Source of the DNA: Leptospira sanjuanensis
Lineage (GTDB): Bacteria > Spirochaetota > Leptospiria > Leptospirales > Leptospiraceae
Length of the DNA: 64,000 bases
Direction: 5' to 3'
Assembly (NCBI RefSeq): GCF_022267325.1
Contig: NZ_JAIZBG010000001.1
Coordinates: 310,001 to 374,000, forward strand
Shown: positions 32,690-50,767 of the stretch, piece by piece
Position numbering within the stretch: the first letter of the stretch is position 1
Layout of the letters: each line of letters begins with the position of its first letter
Notes under the pieces: generated by a model
Told to the model about the DNA's origin: nothing
Databases searched by the model: none
What the model saw: the letters and a program-made list of their open reading frames with translations, nothing else
Program-made: the position numbers and the translations under genes

Positions 32690-32870
32690 GCCTCTGCGCT
32701 TATGATTCGATAGAATAGGATCGTTTTGAGCAACCGCGCAGAGTCGCGTGTCTACGGGCTCGCGGATTCCCGCTCGTTCTCTTCGAGAACGCTTCGCGCC
32801 CTTCGACCCGCTCACGCGGGGAAAGGGTCGGAATTACGGCGAACCTGTCGTTGGAACGGGCCGTCCTTGG
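32690..32870. other. G/C-rich structured intergenic block
   Basis: A stretch markedly richer in G and C than its surroundings with several overlapping hairpins: CGTTCTC-TTC-GAGAACG (32775-32791), CCCGC-TCAC-GCGGG (32807-32820) nested in CGACCC...GGGTCG (32804-32830). No convincing reading frame with a ribosome site. It follows aroF, so part may serve as terminator, but the extent and GC content suggest a repeat remnant or structured RNA. Identity unknown. Confidence 0.4.
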
Positions 32871-32885
32871 CTTGGTTTAAAAATT

Positions 32886-33059
32886 TGTGGGAACTCCTGC
32901 AAGTCTGAAACCTTCGAATTAGATTTTGAGTACAGGACGTGTGGGAACTCTTACATTCTTCGCTTCTAACTGAGTTTGCATGTGAAACTATTGTAGGAAC
33001 TCCTGCGAACTTTTTTCCTACGATTGGTTTTTAGATCAAACAAGTGTAGGAACTCATAC
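32886..33059. repeat. Four copies of a 15-base motif at 53-base intervals
   Basis: The motif TGTRGGAACTC-N-TRC starts at 32886, 32940, 32992 and 33045 (spacings 54, 52 and 53). The core GGAACTC is invariant; each copy is close to a self-complementary TGTAGGA/TCCTACA form. The 37-39-base segments between are unrelated to each other. Regular spacing of five helical turns is striking. I believe similar GTGGGAACTCC motifs are dispersed in leptospiral intergenic DNA, but cannot verify that here. Not a CRISPR: repeats are too short and degenerate and no cas gene is near. Confidence 0.65.
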
Positions 33060-33106
33060 GGATTCAAGAATCACAGTCGGACAAAGAGTCGCAAAAATCG
33101 AATAAC

Positions 33107-33988
33107 CTAACGAACCGGAGTTTTGTTTTCGCCAACCGGAGCCTTTTTTGTCGCCGTAGCAGGCTTCGCATCTTTCAATCTCTTGATATACCAATGCATC
33201 ATATTCTGGCCGTTGTCTTCCCAGGCAAATTCGCTGAAATGAGAAAACGCCCGTTCGGAGGCGCAATAGGTCTGCGGAGAAAACAACTGCGGACGTTTTG
33301 CAATCGTTTCCGCGAGATTCTTTTCCATTTTCGTCGAGTTTCCGCAAACGGAATGGTGATACCGATCATGAACCGAAGAATCGCTTGGAATCGTATTCAG
33401 GTCCAAATCCTTCGCGTTGGCGTTCGTCAACAAACTGAGAATCCGTTCGTATTCGTTGGGTTTGTTTTCTTGAAGAATCTTTACCGCTTCCAGATGAATG
33501 TTCTTTCCCTCTTTGTCGAAGAGATTTACGTTCGCGCCTTTGGAAATCAAATATTCCGTAATATCGACTCTACCCCGAAGAATCGCCTTTTTTAAAGGAG
33601 AATCTCCGTGGATATCCAAAATGTTCGGATCGGCTCCGTATCCGATTAACGTTTTCGTAATATTCAAATCGGTCGAATAGATGAGCGCGGTATCGCGTCC
33701 GATGGGAACGTTTCCTCCGTAAGGAACGGGTTTGAAACATTCGTAGTTGCGGACGTTCGGATCGGAACCGCTGGAAAGTAAAAGTTCGATGAAATCGGGA
33801 TTGCCGTTCATCACGGCAACGCTCAAAGCGTTGTAACATTCTCCGATTGCGTTTACGTTTTCTCCCTGTCGAAGTAAAGATCGCGCTTCTTCTAAATTTC
33901 TTTCTTTAATCGCTCGAATGAGTTTTGTGTCATGGCTGCAATCGCAGAGAAGGAGCGCGATTAAAACGAAGAAGGCGAAATTCTTCAT
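33107..33988 (-). CDS. Ankyrin-repeat lipoprotein
   Basis: A 293-residue protein with a signal ending LLCD-C at Cys17. Residues about 20-190 hold at least four ankyrin repeats: ALSVAVMNGNPDFIELLLSS, a degenerate one with DTALIYSTDLNITKTLIGYG followed by ADPN, then DSPLKKAILRGRVDITEYLI and a last one with GKNIHLEAVKILQE. The C-terminal 100 residues (Cys-containing, KRPQLFSPQTYCASERAF) match no repeat. Ankyrin proteins mediate protein contact; lipid anchoring places this one in the envelope. Partner unknown. The last residues are Lys/Pro-rich. Confidence 0.85.
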   Translation of the reverse strand: MKNFAFFVLIALLLCDCSHDTKLIRAIKERNLEEARSLLRQGENVNAIGECYNALSVAVMNGNPDFIELLLSSGSDPNVRNYECFKPVPYGGNVPIGRDTALIYSTDLNITKTLIGYGADPNILDIHGDSPLKKAILRGRVDITEYLISKGANVNLFDKEGKNIHLEAVKILQENKPNEYERILSLLTNANAKDLDLNTIPSDSSVHDRYHHSVCGNSTKMEKNLAETIAKRPQLFSPQTYCASERAFSHFSEFAWEDNGQNMMHWYIKRLKDAKPATATKKAPVGENKTPVR

Positions 33989-34018
33989 GGATTCTTTTTT
34001 TTAAATCGAAAAGAAATT

Positions 34019-34369
34019 CTATTGAATCCCGAATTTCTTTTTGAGTTCGTTTTTTGTTTGTTCCCAAAGCGCGGGAGTTTTCAAACTCAGAGCGTACGAA
34101 GAATTCGAATCCGCAGTTTTCAGAAGCTGTTCCGCTTCGGTGACTAACGCCCTCAAATCTTCCAAGCCAAAGTTAGCGGAAACTCCTTTGGTCTGATGAA
34201 GCTCCGCTTGAAGGTCCGCATCTTTTTTTTCCTCGGTAAAACGAACGATGTTTTTGACTCGAACTTCCATATTTGTGAGGAGAGATTCCACCATTTCTTT
34301 TAACCATGCGGCTTCTTCCTCATCGTCTCCCTGTTTCAGAGAATCCAGTCTGTTCCAGTCCACAAGCAT
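34019..34369 (-). CDS. Hpt (histidine phosphotransfer) domain protein
   Basis: Started at ATG 34369 rather than a TTG six codons upstream because GGAG/GAGG lies before the ATG. The 116-residue product is a lone Hpt domain. The phospho-acceptor motif reads ELHQTKGVSANFGLEDL (compare H-x-L-K-G-S-S-x-x-L/F-G), so the His in LHQTKG is the expected phosphorylation site. Flanking helices are charged. Such proteins pass phosphate between receiver domains; no kinase or receiver gene is adjacent, so its partners are elsewhere. It is divergent from lpxA. Confidence 0.8.
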   Translation of the reverse strand: MLVDWNRLDSLKQGDDEEEAAWLKEMVESLLTNMEVRVKNIVRFTEEKKDADLQAELHQTKGVSANFGLEDLRALVTEAEQLLKTADSNSSYALSLKTPALWEQTKNELKKKFGIQ

Positions 34370-34513
34370 GTCGCGACCTCGCTCCAAATTTATTTTTTTC
34401 GGGTAAAGAAATGCAATTTTTCAACGAAGTTTACGCTTGTTCAAGAAATCTTTAAAAGCTTGAATAAAAAAGCCGAGTCGATTTTTGTATTTTAGAACCG
34501 AAGTGAGGTCTAA

Positions 34514-35293
34514 ATGAAAATACATCCGACTGCGATTATCGACCCGAGAGCCGAATTGCACGAATCCGTCGAGGTCGGTCCTTATTCCATTATCGAAGGA
34601 CACGTTTCCATTCAAGAAGGAACGATCATCGAAAACCACGTGAAAATTTGCGCGGGTTCCGAGATCGGAAAATTCAATCGTTTTCACCAAGGCGCCGTTA
34701 TCGGTGTAATGCCTCAGGATCTGGGATTTAATCAGCAATTATTGACTAAGACGATCATCGGCGATAATAATATTTTTCGAGAATACTCCAACATCCATAA
34801 GGGAACCAAAGAGGATTCTCCCACCGTAATCGGTAATAAAAATTATTTCATGGGAAATTCTCACGTCGGCCACGATTGTATTCTCGGAAACAATAACATT
34901 CTGACGCACGGTTGCGTGCTTGCGGGTCACGTGACTCTGGGAAGTTTTGCGTTTATCTCCGGTTTGGCGGCTGTGCATCAGTTCTGTTTTGTGGGTGACT
35001 ACGCGATGGTGGCCGGTCTTGCAAAGGTCGTTCAGGACGTTCCTCCTTATTCCACCGTCGACGGAAACCCGAGCACGGTCGTTGGTTTGAACAGCGTGGG
35101 CATGAAACGTGCGGGGTTTTCTCCCGATGTTCGGAACGCGATCAAACACGCGTATAAAATCATCTATCATTCCGGTTTTACCACGAGAAAGGCTTTGGAC
35201 GAACTCGAAGCTTCCGGAAATCTAATCGACCAAGTTAAGTATATTATAAAATTCTTTAGGGATAGCGATCGGGGAGTAACGGACCACAGGTGA
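34514..35293 (+). CDS. lpxA: Acyl-ACP--UDP-(amino)sugar O/N-acyltransferase
   Basis: A 259-residue left-handed beta-helix enzyme: hexapeptide repeats run from residue 1 (IHPTAIIDPRAELHESVEVG) to about 190, then an alpha-helical C-terminus (ALDELEASGN). The catalytic His120 lies in NSHVGHDCILG. It transfers a 3-hydroxyacyl chain to the 3-position of the UDP-sugar, the first step of lipid A; in Leptospira the enzyme is known to prefer the 3-amino sugar, giving amide-linked chains. Upstream is GAGG with divergent hpt. galE starts inside its stop codon (GTGA), so the two are coupled. Confidence 0.95.
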   Translation: MKIHPTAIIDPRAELHESVEVGPYSIIEGHVSIQEGTIIENHVKICAGSEIGKFNRFHQGAVIGVMPQDLGFNQQLLTKTIIGDNNIFREYSNIHKGTKEDSPTVIGNKNYFMGNSHVGHDCILGNNNILTHGCVLAGHVTLGSFAFISGLAAVHQFCFVGDYAMVAGLAKVVQDVPPYSTVDGNPSTVVGLNSVGMKRAGFSPDVRNAIKHAYKIIYHSGFTTRKALDELEASGNLIDQVKYIIKFFRDSDRGVTDHR

Positions 35294-36261
35294 GAATTCT
35301 TGTCACAGGCGGCGCCGGTTATATCGGCAGCCACGTAGTAGCCCAGCTTCTTGAAAAGAAATACGATCTGTTGATCGTGGATAATCTCGAAAAGGGAAAT
35401 AAGGCCAATTTATTTCCCGGAGTCGAATTGATTCAGGGCAATATCCAGGACGATTCCATTCTGGAAAAGGCGTTTGCAAAACCGATCGACGCCGTATTTC
35501 ATTTTGCCGCCTGGAAAGCCGCGGGTGAATCGATGACCGATCCTTCCAAATACGCGTTGAACAACATCAACGGTACGATCAAACTTCTTACGTTCATGGA
35601 GAAGGCCGGAACGAAGAAGTTTATTTTTTCTTCCTCCGCAGCGGTTTACGGTTCTCCGAAATATCTTCCGGTAGACGAAAAACATCCTCTTCATCCCGAA
35701 AACTATTACGGTTATACAAAACTCGCGATAGAAGAAAATCTAAAGTGGTTCGAAACTCTCAAAGGTTTCCGTTTTGCCGCATTACGTTATTTTAATGCCG
35801 CCGGTTATGATCCTAAGGGAAGAGTGCGCGGTTTGGAAAGGACTCCGGCCAATCTTTTGCCGATCATTATGGAAGCCGCGGTCGGCATGAGAAAGGACTT
35901 CGAAGTTTTCGGAACGGATTACGAAACACCGGACGGAAGCTGCGTGCGCGATTACATTCACGTAAGCGATTTAGCAAAAGCTCATGTATTGAGTCTCGAA
36001 TATCTCGATTCCGAAAAAAAATCGCTGACCGTAAATTTGGGTTCCGAAACGGGATATTCGGTTTTGGAGGTCATTCGTCTTGCGGAGGAAGTGGTCGGAA
36101 AACCGATTCCTCATAAGATTTCAGGGAGAAGGGCGGGCGATCCTGCAAAACTATTGGCTTCTTCCGCTATGGCTCGCGAACTACTTCAGTGGAAGCCGGA
36201 ATTCAGCGAAGCGAAAACCCTTCTCAAAACGATGTGGGACGTTTATCAGAACCCCGCATAA
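35290..36261 (+). CDS. galE: UDP-glucose 4-epimerase
   Basis: A 323-residue short-chain dehydrogenase-like epimerase starting at GTG 35290, which overlaps the lpxA stop. It carries the NAD-binding ILVTGGAGYIGSHV at the N-terminus, FHFAAWKAAGESM, the catalytic SSSAAVYG with Ser and NYYGYTKLAIE with the YxxxK pair, and RYFNAAGYDPKGRVRG. It interconverts UDP-glucose and UDP-galactose (or the N-acetyl forms) for LPS and other glycans. Pairing with lpxA suggests supply of envelope sugars. Normal length, slightly short at the N-terminal side of E. coli GalE (338). Confidence 0.92.
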   Translation: MRILVTGGAGYIGSHVVAQLLEKKYDLLIVDNLEKGNKANLFPGVELIQGNIQDDSILEKAFAKPIDAVFHFAAWKAAGESMTDPSKYALNNINGTIKLLTFMEKAGTKKFIFSSSAAVYGSPKYLPVDEKHPLHPENYYGYTKLAIEENLKWFETLKGFRFAALRYFNAAGYDPKGRVRGLERTPANLLPIIMEAAVGMRKDFEVFGTDYETPDGSCVRDYIHVSDLAKAHVLSLEYLDSEKKSLTVNLGSETGYSVLEVIRLAEEVVGKPIPHKISGRRAGDPAKLLASSAMARELLQWKPEFSEAKTLLKTMWDVYQNPA

Positions 36262-36263
36262 CG

Positions 36264-36284
36264 GATTTCGCATAACGCGAAATC
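36264..36284 (+). terminator. Weak hairpin after galE
   Basis: GATTTCG (36264-36270) pairs with CGAAATC (36278-36284) over CATAACG, directly after the galE stop. No good U-run follows, so terminator function is doubtful. Confidence 0.3.
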
Positions 36285-36308
36285 TTATGACGCAGGCGCA
36301 TAATCTCG

Positions 36309-37052
<744 letters not shown>

Positions 37053-37301
37053 ACCTGGTTGTCAGGATGCAGAATTCAAAGTCTCTTGCAATGGGTTTTT
37101 GCCGCGGATTTCGGGCAAATTTCGATCCGAAAAATTAGATACGATTCTTTGTCGCGGGTTTATAATTAGGATTGAAATATTCCTGATTTCGATAGAGTAG
37201 GCGAATTCACTTTTCGGAATGTGCGTCTTTGAATGAAAAGAAACTATGCGCGTACGCCGGGATGTGGATTTTAGTAAAAAAATTTGAGGGAGATCTTTCC
37301 A

Positions 37302-37649
37302 ATGAAAAAGTGGTTCATCACTTCCCTGATTCCTTTTCTGTTGCTCACAAACTGTTACCTTTTCGATACGATCGGACTTTCCATTCCGGATACCGTTTCC
37401 GGAACCGAAGCTAAAAATCAAATCCTGACCAGCGCTTTGATCGGCGCGATCGCTTCTCCGGACAACACTGCGATCATTGCCGTGATTTCTCCGCAGCTTG
37501 CGAAAGTCGACGAAGGTCGTTATTATAAAAAAGCGGATGTGGACGATTGCGCGAATTCCGCGCTAATCATCAACATCGCTACGATCGATATCGGCGGTTT
37601 TACTTGTAACTTGGAACCGAGAGAATACGTTCTCTGGTACGTTTACTAA
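37302..37649 (+). CDS. Small leptospiral lipoprotein
   Basis: Read from ATG 37302, with GGGAG 9 bases upstream, giving 115 residues. The signal ends LLTN-C (Cys18). The mature part includes NQILTSALIGAIASPDNTAI, VISPQLAKVDEGRYYKKADV and two further cysteines (DDCANSALIINI and GFTCNLEPREY) that may form a disulphide. It resembles other short leptospiral lipoproteins with a paired-cysteine C-terminus, but I do not assign a family number. Function unknown. A UUCG-looped terminator follows. Confidence 0.7.
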   Translation: MKKWFITSLIPFLLLTNCYLFDTIGLSIPDTVSGTEAKNQILTSALIGAIASPDNTAIIAVISPQLAKVDEGRYYKKADVDDCANSALIINIATIDIGGFTCNLEPREYVLWYVY

Positions 37650-37668
37650 TCGTAGGAATCTGCGGCCG

Positions 37669-37689
37669 GGCGGACTTCGGTTCGCCTTT
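37669..37689 (+). terminator. Terminator with UUCG tetraloop
   Basis: GGCGGAC (37669-37675) pairs with GTTCGCC (37680-37686, one G-T pair) over TTCG, followed by TTT. It lies 20 bases after the small lipoprotein stop. Confidence 0.65.
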
Positions 37690-37873
37690 CGTCGCAAAAT
37701 TCGATTTTCATTAAAGGTGAACGTATTAAAATTTTACGAACCGGATGAGAACGTATAAGGTTTCGGCTTCGATTCTTAAATGAATTGCCGATCGAAGTCA
37801 AGCGCACATAACGTTTCGATTTCGATGTTTAAAAAACAGTGAATAAAAAAACGTAAAATTCGGGAACGTCACG

Positions 37874-40031
<2,158 letters not shown>

Positions 40032-40051
<20 letters not shown>

Positions 40052-40450
40052 CGTTGATTGGCGTGGGCGTATCGGTAGTCTGTGCGACGTTAGACGGAGA
40101 ATTCTGATTCTCCGTTAAGGATTCTTCTCCTAAACCGAGATAACAATATCTGCATCCGTAAATTCTCGCGTGGCGTTTTATACCGGGAGAAGGAGGTTCA
40201 GCAATCACGGCATATAAATATTCCGTTTTTTGCAAGTATTTTCCGCAGACCGGGCAGATCCTCGGCTTCGGAAGATTCGGGTCCCAATTTTTCCCGTAGA
40301 CTTTTTTCGGATCCCCGTATTCTTTCGAAACTCCGTTCGCGGCGTCCCTTTTTTTTTCGGCGCGATCGATTCGTTTCGTGTCGACGGAGTAAAGAAGATG
40401 AAAGAAAACCGCGGCCACTCCCAAACAGAGCATCACGGTCAAAAAGCCTG

Positions 40451-40454
<4 letters not shown>
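40032..40454 (-). CDS. Membrane-anchored zinc-ribbon protein
   Basis: A 140-residue protein. Residues 5-24 form one membrane helix (LTVMLCLGVAAVFFHLLYSV), followed by a basic stretch (RAEKKRD). The C-terminal half holds CPVCG and, about 35 residues later, CRYC, a probable zinc ribbon within PRICPVCGKYLQKTEYLYA. The tail is acidic and Ser/Asn-rich. No family is recognised. Its ATG overlaps the stop of the nucleotidyltransferase gene (ATGA), and its own end overlaps recG, so it is translationally coupled on both sides. Confidence 0.75.
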
Positions 40455-41128
<674 letters not shown>

Positions 41129-41130
41129 TG

Positions 41131-42132
<1,002 letters not shown>

Positions 42133-42245
42133 TTCAATCGACCCGAAACGTTACCGTCTCCTTTGCGCTACAGTTTTCCTTTCGAAAAACGGAGGCCGTA
42201 CACTCAATTTAGAAATAGGTTATGGAATGTCCAACCTTTCTAAAG

Positions 42246-42936
<691 letters not shown>

Positions 42937-43064
42937 GGGAGATCAAAAATAGTTTGCGGGCAAAGAAGAGTAAACTAAATTATTGATTCGAAGTCGGGAT
43001 CGATATTTCGGATTCGAATTACGAAAGAATTTTTTTCGACTCTATTCAGTCTTGAGGAGCTTTC

Positions 43065-44072
<1,008 letters not shown>

Positions 44073-44078
44073 TCCACC

Positions 44079-46662
<2,584 letters not shown>

Positions 46663-46664
<2 letters not shown>

Positions 46665-46685
46665 ATCGGATCGGTTCCTTTTTTT
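46663..46685 (+). terminator. Weak terminator after the TPR gene
   Basis: GAATC pairs with GGTTC over GGATC (one G-T pair), immediately followed by C and seven or more T. Short stem but a strong U-run at the gene end. Confidence 0.45.
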
Positions 46686-46769
46686 CATAAGAGCGTTCTA
46701 TAAAATTCAAAGATTTTTGCTTTTTAACGATCGACATTTTACGCCAATTCAAAGACTCTATCCAGTAAG

Positions 46770-46805
<36 letters not shown>

Positions 46806-46898
46806 AACGAACCTCAATTTCCGTCTCTTAAACCCAGAATCCGGGCGCATTTTCAAATCACACAATCTTAGATCCAATTTAATCTCTATTTTTCCACG

Positions 46899-48233
<1,335 letters not shown>

Positions 48234-48247
48234 TACCGGAAAACATT

Positions 48248-48790
48248 ATGGCCCATCCTGGAAAAGAAATACTCATCGCGGTTTCAGGAAGCATCGCAGC
48301 TTACAAGGCCTGTGAGCTTGTGCGCAATCTTACGAAAGAAGGATATCCGGTGAGCGTGATTATGACGGCCCATGCGACCGAGTTTATCGGACCGATTACC
48401 TTTGAAGCGATGACCGGAAAGAAAGTCCGGATCGACGAATACGAGCAAGGAATGGCTCATATCGATGCGAAGAATTCCGCCGCTGTGATTGCCGTAGTTC
48501 CGGCCACTGCGAATATCATCGGGAAAATGGCGAACGGAATTGCGGACGATCTTGTAACTTCCACCTACCTTGCAGCGAATTGTCCGGTAATCGTCGCTCC
48601 CGCGATGAATCCGTTTATGTATTCTCACCCCGCGGTTCAAAGAAATTTAAAACGCCTTGCGGAAGACGGGGTGATTCTTGCGGATCCTTCCGAAGGTGTT
48701 GTAGTCTGTGGAGACGAAGGTTACGGAAAGTTGGCCGACATTTCCGCGATTCAAAAGTTGATTTTGGACGTTTACAAAAGAAATTCTTAG
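48248..48790 (+). CDS. coaC: Phosphopantothenoylcysteine decarboxylase (CoaC half, separate)
   Basis: A 180-residue flavoprotein with CCGGAAA upstream. It shows [20 protein letters not shown] (FMN-binding), [19 protein letters not shown], the active-site [20 protein letters not shown] with conserved His and PATAN, and [20 protein letters not shown]. It lacks the C-terminal CoaB domain found in most bacterial CoaBC fusions; that domain is a separate frame beginning 14 bases after the stop. It decarboxylates phosphopantothenoylcysteine to phosphopantetheine in CoA synthesis. The break is at the domain boundary, so each half is probably functional. Confidence 0.9.
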   Translation: MAHPGKEILIAVSGSIAAYKACELVRNLTKEGYPVSVIMTAHATEFIGPITFEAMTGKKVRIDEYEQGMAHIDAKNSAAVIAVVPATANIIGKMANGIADDLVTSTYLAANCPVIVAPAMNPFMYSHPAVQRNLKRLAEDGVILADPSEGVVVCGDEGYGKLADISAIQKLILDVYKRNS

Positions 48791-48804
48791 ATAAAGGTAA
48801 GAGA

Positions 48805-49482
48805 TTGGGATTTTCCAAAGCTATTATCACTTCCGGGCCGACTCGAGAATGGATCGATCCGGTCCGTTATATTTCGAATGCTTCTTCCGGTAAGATGGGT
48901 TTTCACATTGCCGAAGAAGTAGCTCTCTGGATTCCCGAAGTTGTTTATATTCACGGTCAGGTTTTGGACGACTATAAAAGTCCGAAAGGAACGAAGAAGA
49001 TTGCCGCTGAAACGACTTCCGATATGTGTGACGCGGTCCTGAGTGAGTTGGCAGAGGGCACGATTTTGATTATGGCGGCCGCTCCGGCGGACTTCCGACC
49101 ATCTCGGAGCAATGAATCCAAGATTAAAAAGGAAGATGGTAGTGAAACCATTCTCTTGGAATTAGTTAAGAACCCGGACATTCTGAAAACCGTTAGTTCT
49201 AAGATACAAAAAGAAGAAATTACGGGTTGTTGTTTGGTCGGTTTTGCCGCGGAGACGGATTCTTTGGAAGATCACGCGCAGGGAAAACTCAAAAGTAAGA
49301 ATTTGGACTATATCGTTGGGAATTATGTAGGGAAAAATCAGAAAGGCTTTGGAGAAGTGGATACGACCGTGATTATTTTTTCTTCGTCGGGAAAAATGAC
49401 GGAAATCGGTCCTTTTTCGAAAGAAGTGATTTCTCAGAAGATCGTGGGGTTTTTAAAAGGGGAGGCCGAGAAATCTTCGTGA
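48805..49482 (+). CDS. coaB: Phosphopantothenate-cysteine ligase (CoaB half, separate)
   Basis: The frame is open earlier, but homology starts at the TTG at 48805, preceded by AAAGG 7 bases away; the product is 225 residues. Signatures: [20 protein letters not shown] then ASSGKMGF (nucleotide binding), [40 protein letters not shown] and [12 protein letters not shown]. These are the CoaB blocks normally C-terminal in CoaBC. The enzyme couples phosphopantothenate to cysteine using CTP (or ATP). Operonic with coaC. The TTG start is inferred from homology and spacing. Confidence 0.87.
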   Translation: MGFSKAIITSGPTREWIDPVRYISNASSGKMGFHIAEEVALWIPEVVYIHGQVLDDYKSPKGTKKIAAETTSDMCDAVLSELAEGTILIMAAAPADFRPSRSNESKIKKEDGSETILLELVKNPDILKTVSSKIQKEEITGCCLVGFAAETDSLEDHAQGKLKSKNLDYIVGNYVGKNQKGFGEVDTTVIIFSSSGKMTEIGPFSKEVISQKIVGFLKGEAEKSS

Positions 49483-49544
49483 GATCCTAGTTTAGGTCGG
49501 AACTACGGCTTGAAAGAGGGATTTCGGTTGAACGAAACCTTCCT

Positions 49545-49670
49545 TCAAACCAACCCGGCTAATTTTTCCTGGTCTTGAGCAAGGAGAATAACGGATTCAC
49601 AGTATGTTTCCCAATCGGTTCTGCCGGAAGCAAAGTCGAGATAAATGGATTCCAATAAAAGAAAAAACAT
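49545..49670 (-). CDS. Candidate 41-residue small protein
   Basis: An ATG at 49668-49670 follows GGAAAGAGGTGATTT, an unusually strong ribosome site with AGAGGTGAT at 4-7 bases. The frame reads [20 protein letters not shown] followed by [21 protein letters not shown] and stops at TGA 49545-49547. The N-terminus is hydrophobic (about 6 residues, too short for a full helix), the rest acidic with one Cys. It lies alone between coaB and the divergent murB, with a shared promoter region of about 96 bases. Function unknown; existence rests on the ribosome site and reading frame. Confidence 0.45.
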   Translation of the reverse strand: MFFLLLESIYLDFASGRTDWETYCESVILLAQDQEKLAGLV

Positions 49671-49766
49671 AAATCACCTCTTTCCTATAGAATCGAACAG
49701 AACTTGGAATTTCCTTGAGTTCTTTTTCTTGCCGAAGATAATAGGGAAGTTCTTTAAGTATTAAAT

Positions 49767-50723
49767 ATGTCTCTCGCGCTTTCCGAATCCAAGATCCGGA
49801 ATCTAAAACAAAGCTTAGAATCCTCTAAAATTCCTTTTAGGTCGGAAGTCCGTCTCGGAATTTTGTCTTCATTTAAAATCGGCGGCACTTGTCCGGTTGT
49901 CATAGAACCGGAAAATTCGGCGCAAGTATTGGAAGCGCTTCATAACTTTCATAAATTCGAAATACCTTGGAAAATCCTTGGGGGTGGTTCCAACATTTTG
50001 ATTTCGGATCATCCGGATAACTTCGTAACTTTGAGATTATCGGGAAAATTTAAAGAGTTCGAATCCAAGGGTGATGGACGGTTCCGCATCGGGGCCGCTA
50101 CGAACACTACCCCGACGTTTCGCCAAATCTCGCAATTGGGTTTCACCGGGGCCGAGTTTCTAAGCACGATACCAGGGTGGACGGGTGGAGCTGTCATTCA
50201 AAATGCAGGGTGTTACGGCGGGGAACTTTTTGATTTGATTCAATCAGTTGAATTCTTAAGAGGAAATGAAGTTTTAGTTCGTAAACCTTCCGAAATTCAA
50301 CATGGATATCGACACACGGAATTTCTAAAAGAAAAGAACTCGATCATCTTAGGGATAGAGATTCTTCTTAAAGAAGGAAATATAGAGGAGATTGAAGACT
50401 CACTGAAGGATAAACGCGATCGAAGGAATTCTTCTCAACCCGAAAATAAAAAAAGCGCCGGTTCTGTTTTTAAGAATCCAAAAATTTTTCGGGAAGACGG
50501 AAAAGAAATCAAAGCGTGGGAATTGATCGACCGGGCTGGTTTGCGAGGAGAAACGCGAGGAGGTGCACAAATATCTCCCGAACATTGTAATTTTATCGTT
50601 AACGTCGGAACAGCGACTGCTTCTGATGTAAATTATTTGGTAGAACTGGTTTTGGACAAGGTATTCAAAACTTCCGGAGTTATATTAAACCGAGAGATCG
50701 AATATTTCGGCGACATTCCGTGA
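49767..50723 (+). CDS. murB: UDP-N-acetylenolpyruvoylglucosamine reductase
   Basis: A 318-residue FAD enzyme. The FAD-binding part has [33 protein letters not shown] and [20 protein letters not shown] then GCYGGELFD. Catalytic-domain blocks: [10 protein letters not shown] (Tyr/Arg), [12 protein letters not shown] with the proton-donor Ser, and [16 protein letters not shown] with the late conserved residues. The presence of the Tyr-loop segment fits type I MurB. It makes UDP-MurNAc for peptidoglycan. The gene stands alone; an upstream ribosome site is not obvious. Confidence 0.95.
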   Translation: MSLALSESKIRNLKQSLESSKIPFRSEVRLGILSSFKIGGTCPVVIEPENSAQVLEALHNFHKFEIPWKILGGGSNILISDHPDNFVTLRLSGKFKEFESKGDGRFRIGAATNTTPTFRQISQLGFTGAEFLSTIPGWTGGAVIQNAGCYGGELFDLIQSVEFLRGNEVLVRKPSEIQHGYRHTEFLKEKNSIILGIEILLKEGNIEEIEDSLKDKRDRRNSSQPENKKSAGSVFKNPKIFREDGKEIKAWELIDRAGLRGETRGGAQISPEHCNFIVNVGTATASDVNYLVELVLDKVFKTSGVILNREIEYFGDIP

Positions 50724-50767
50724 TTCTTTCGGAATTCCGACCAACATTACCCATTCACAGAAAAATC

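Noticed and set aside
32726..32969. Short forward frames in the G/C-rich block after aroF
   Set aside because: Arg/Ser-rich translations, no ribosome site, and they run through the repeat array.
32886..33059. CRISPR array
   Set aside because: Spacing is regular, but the repeats are only about 15 bases, vary between copies and no cas gene is nearby.
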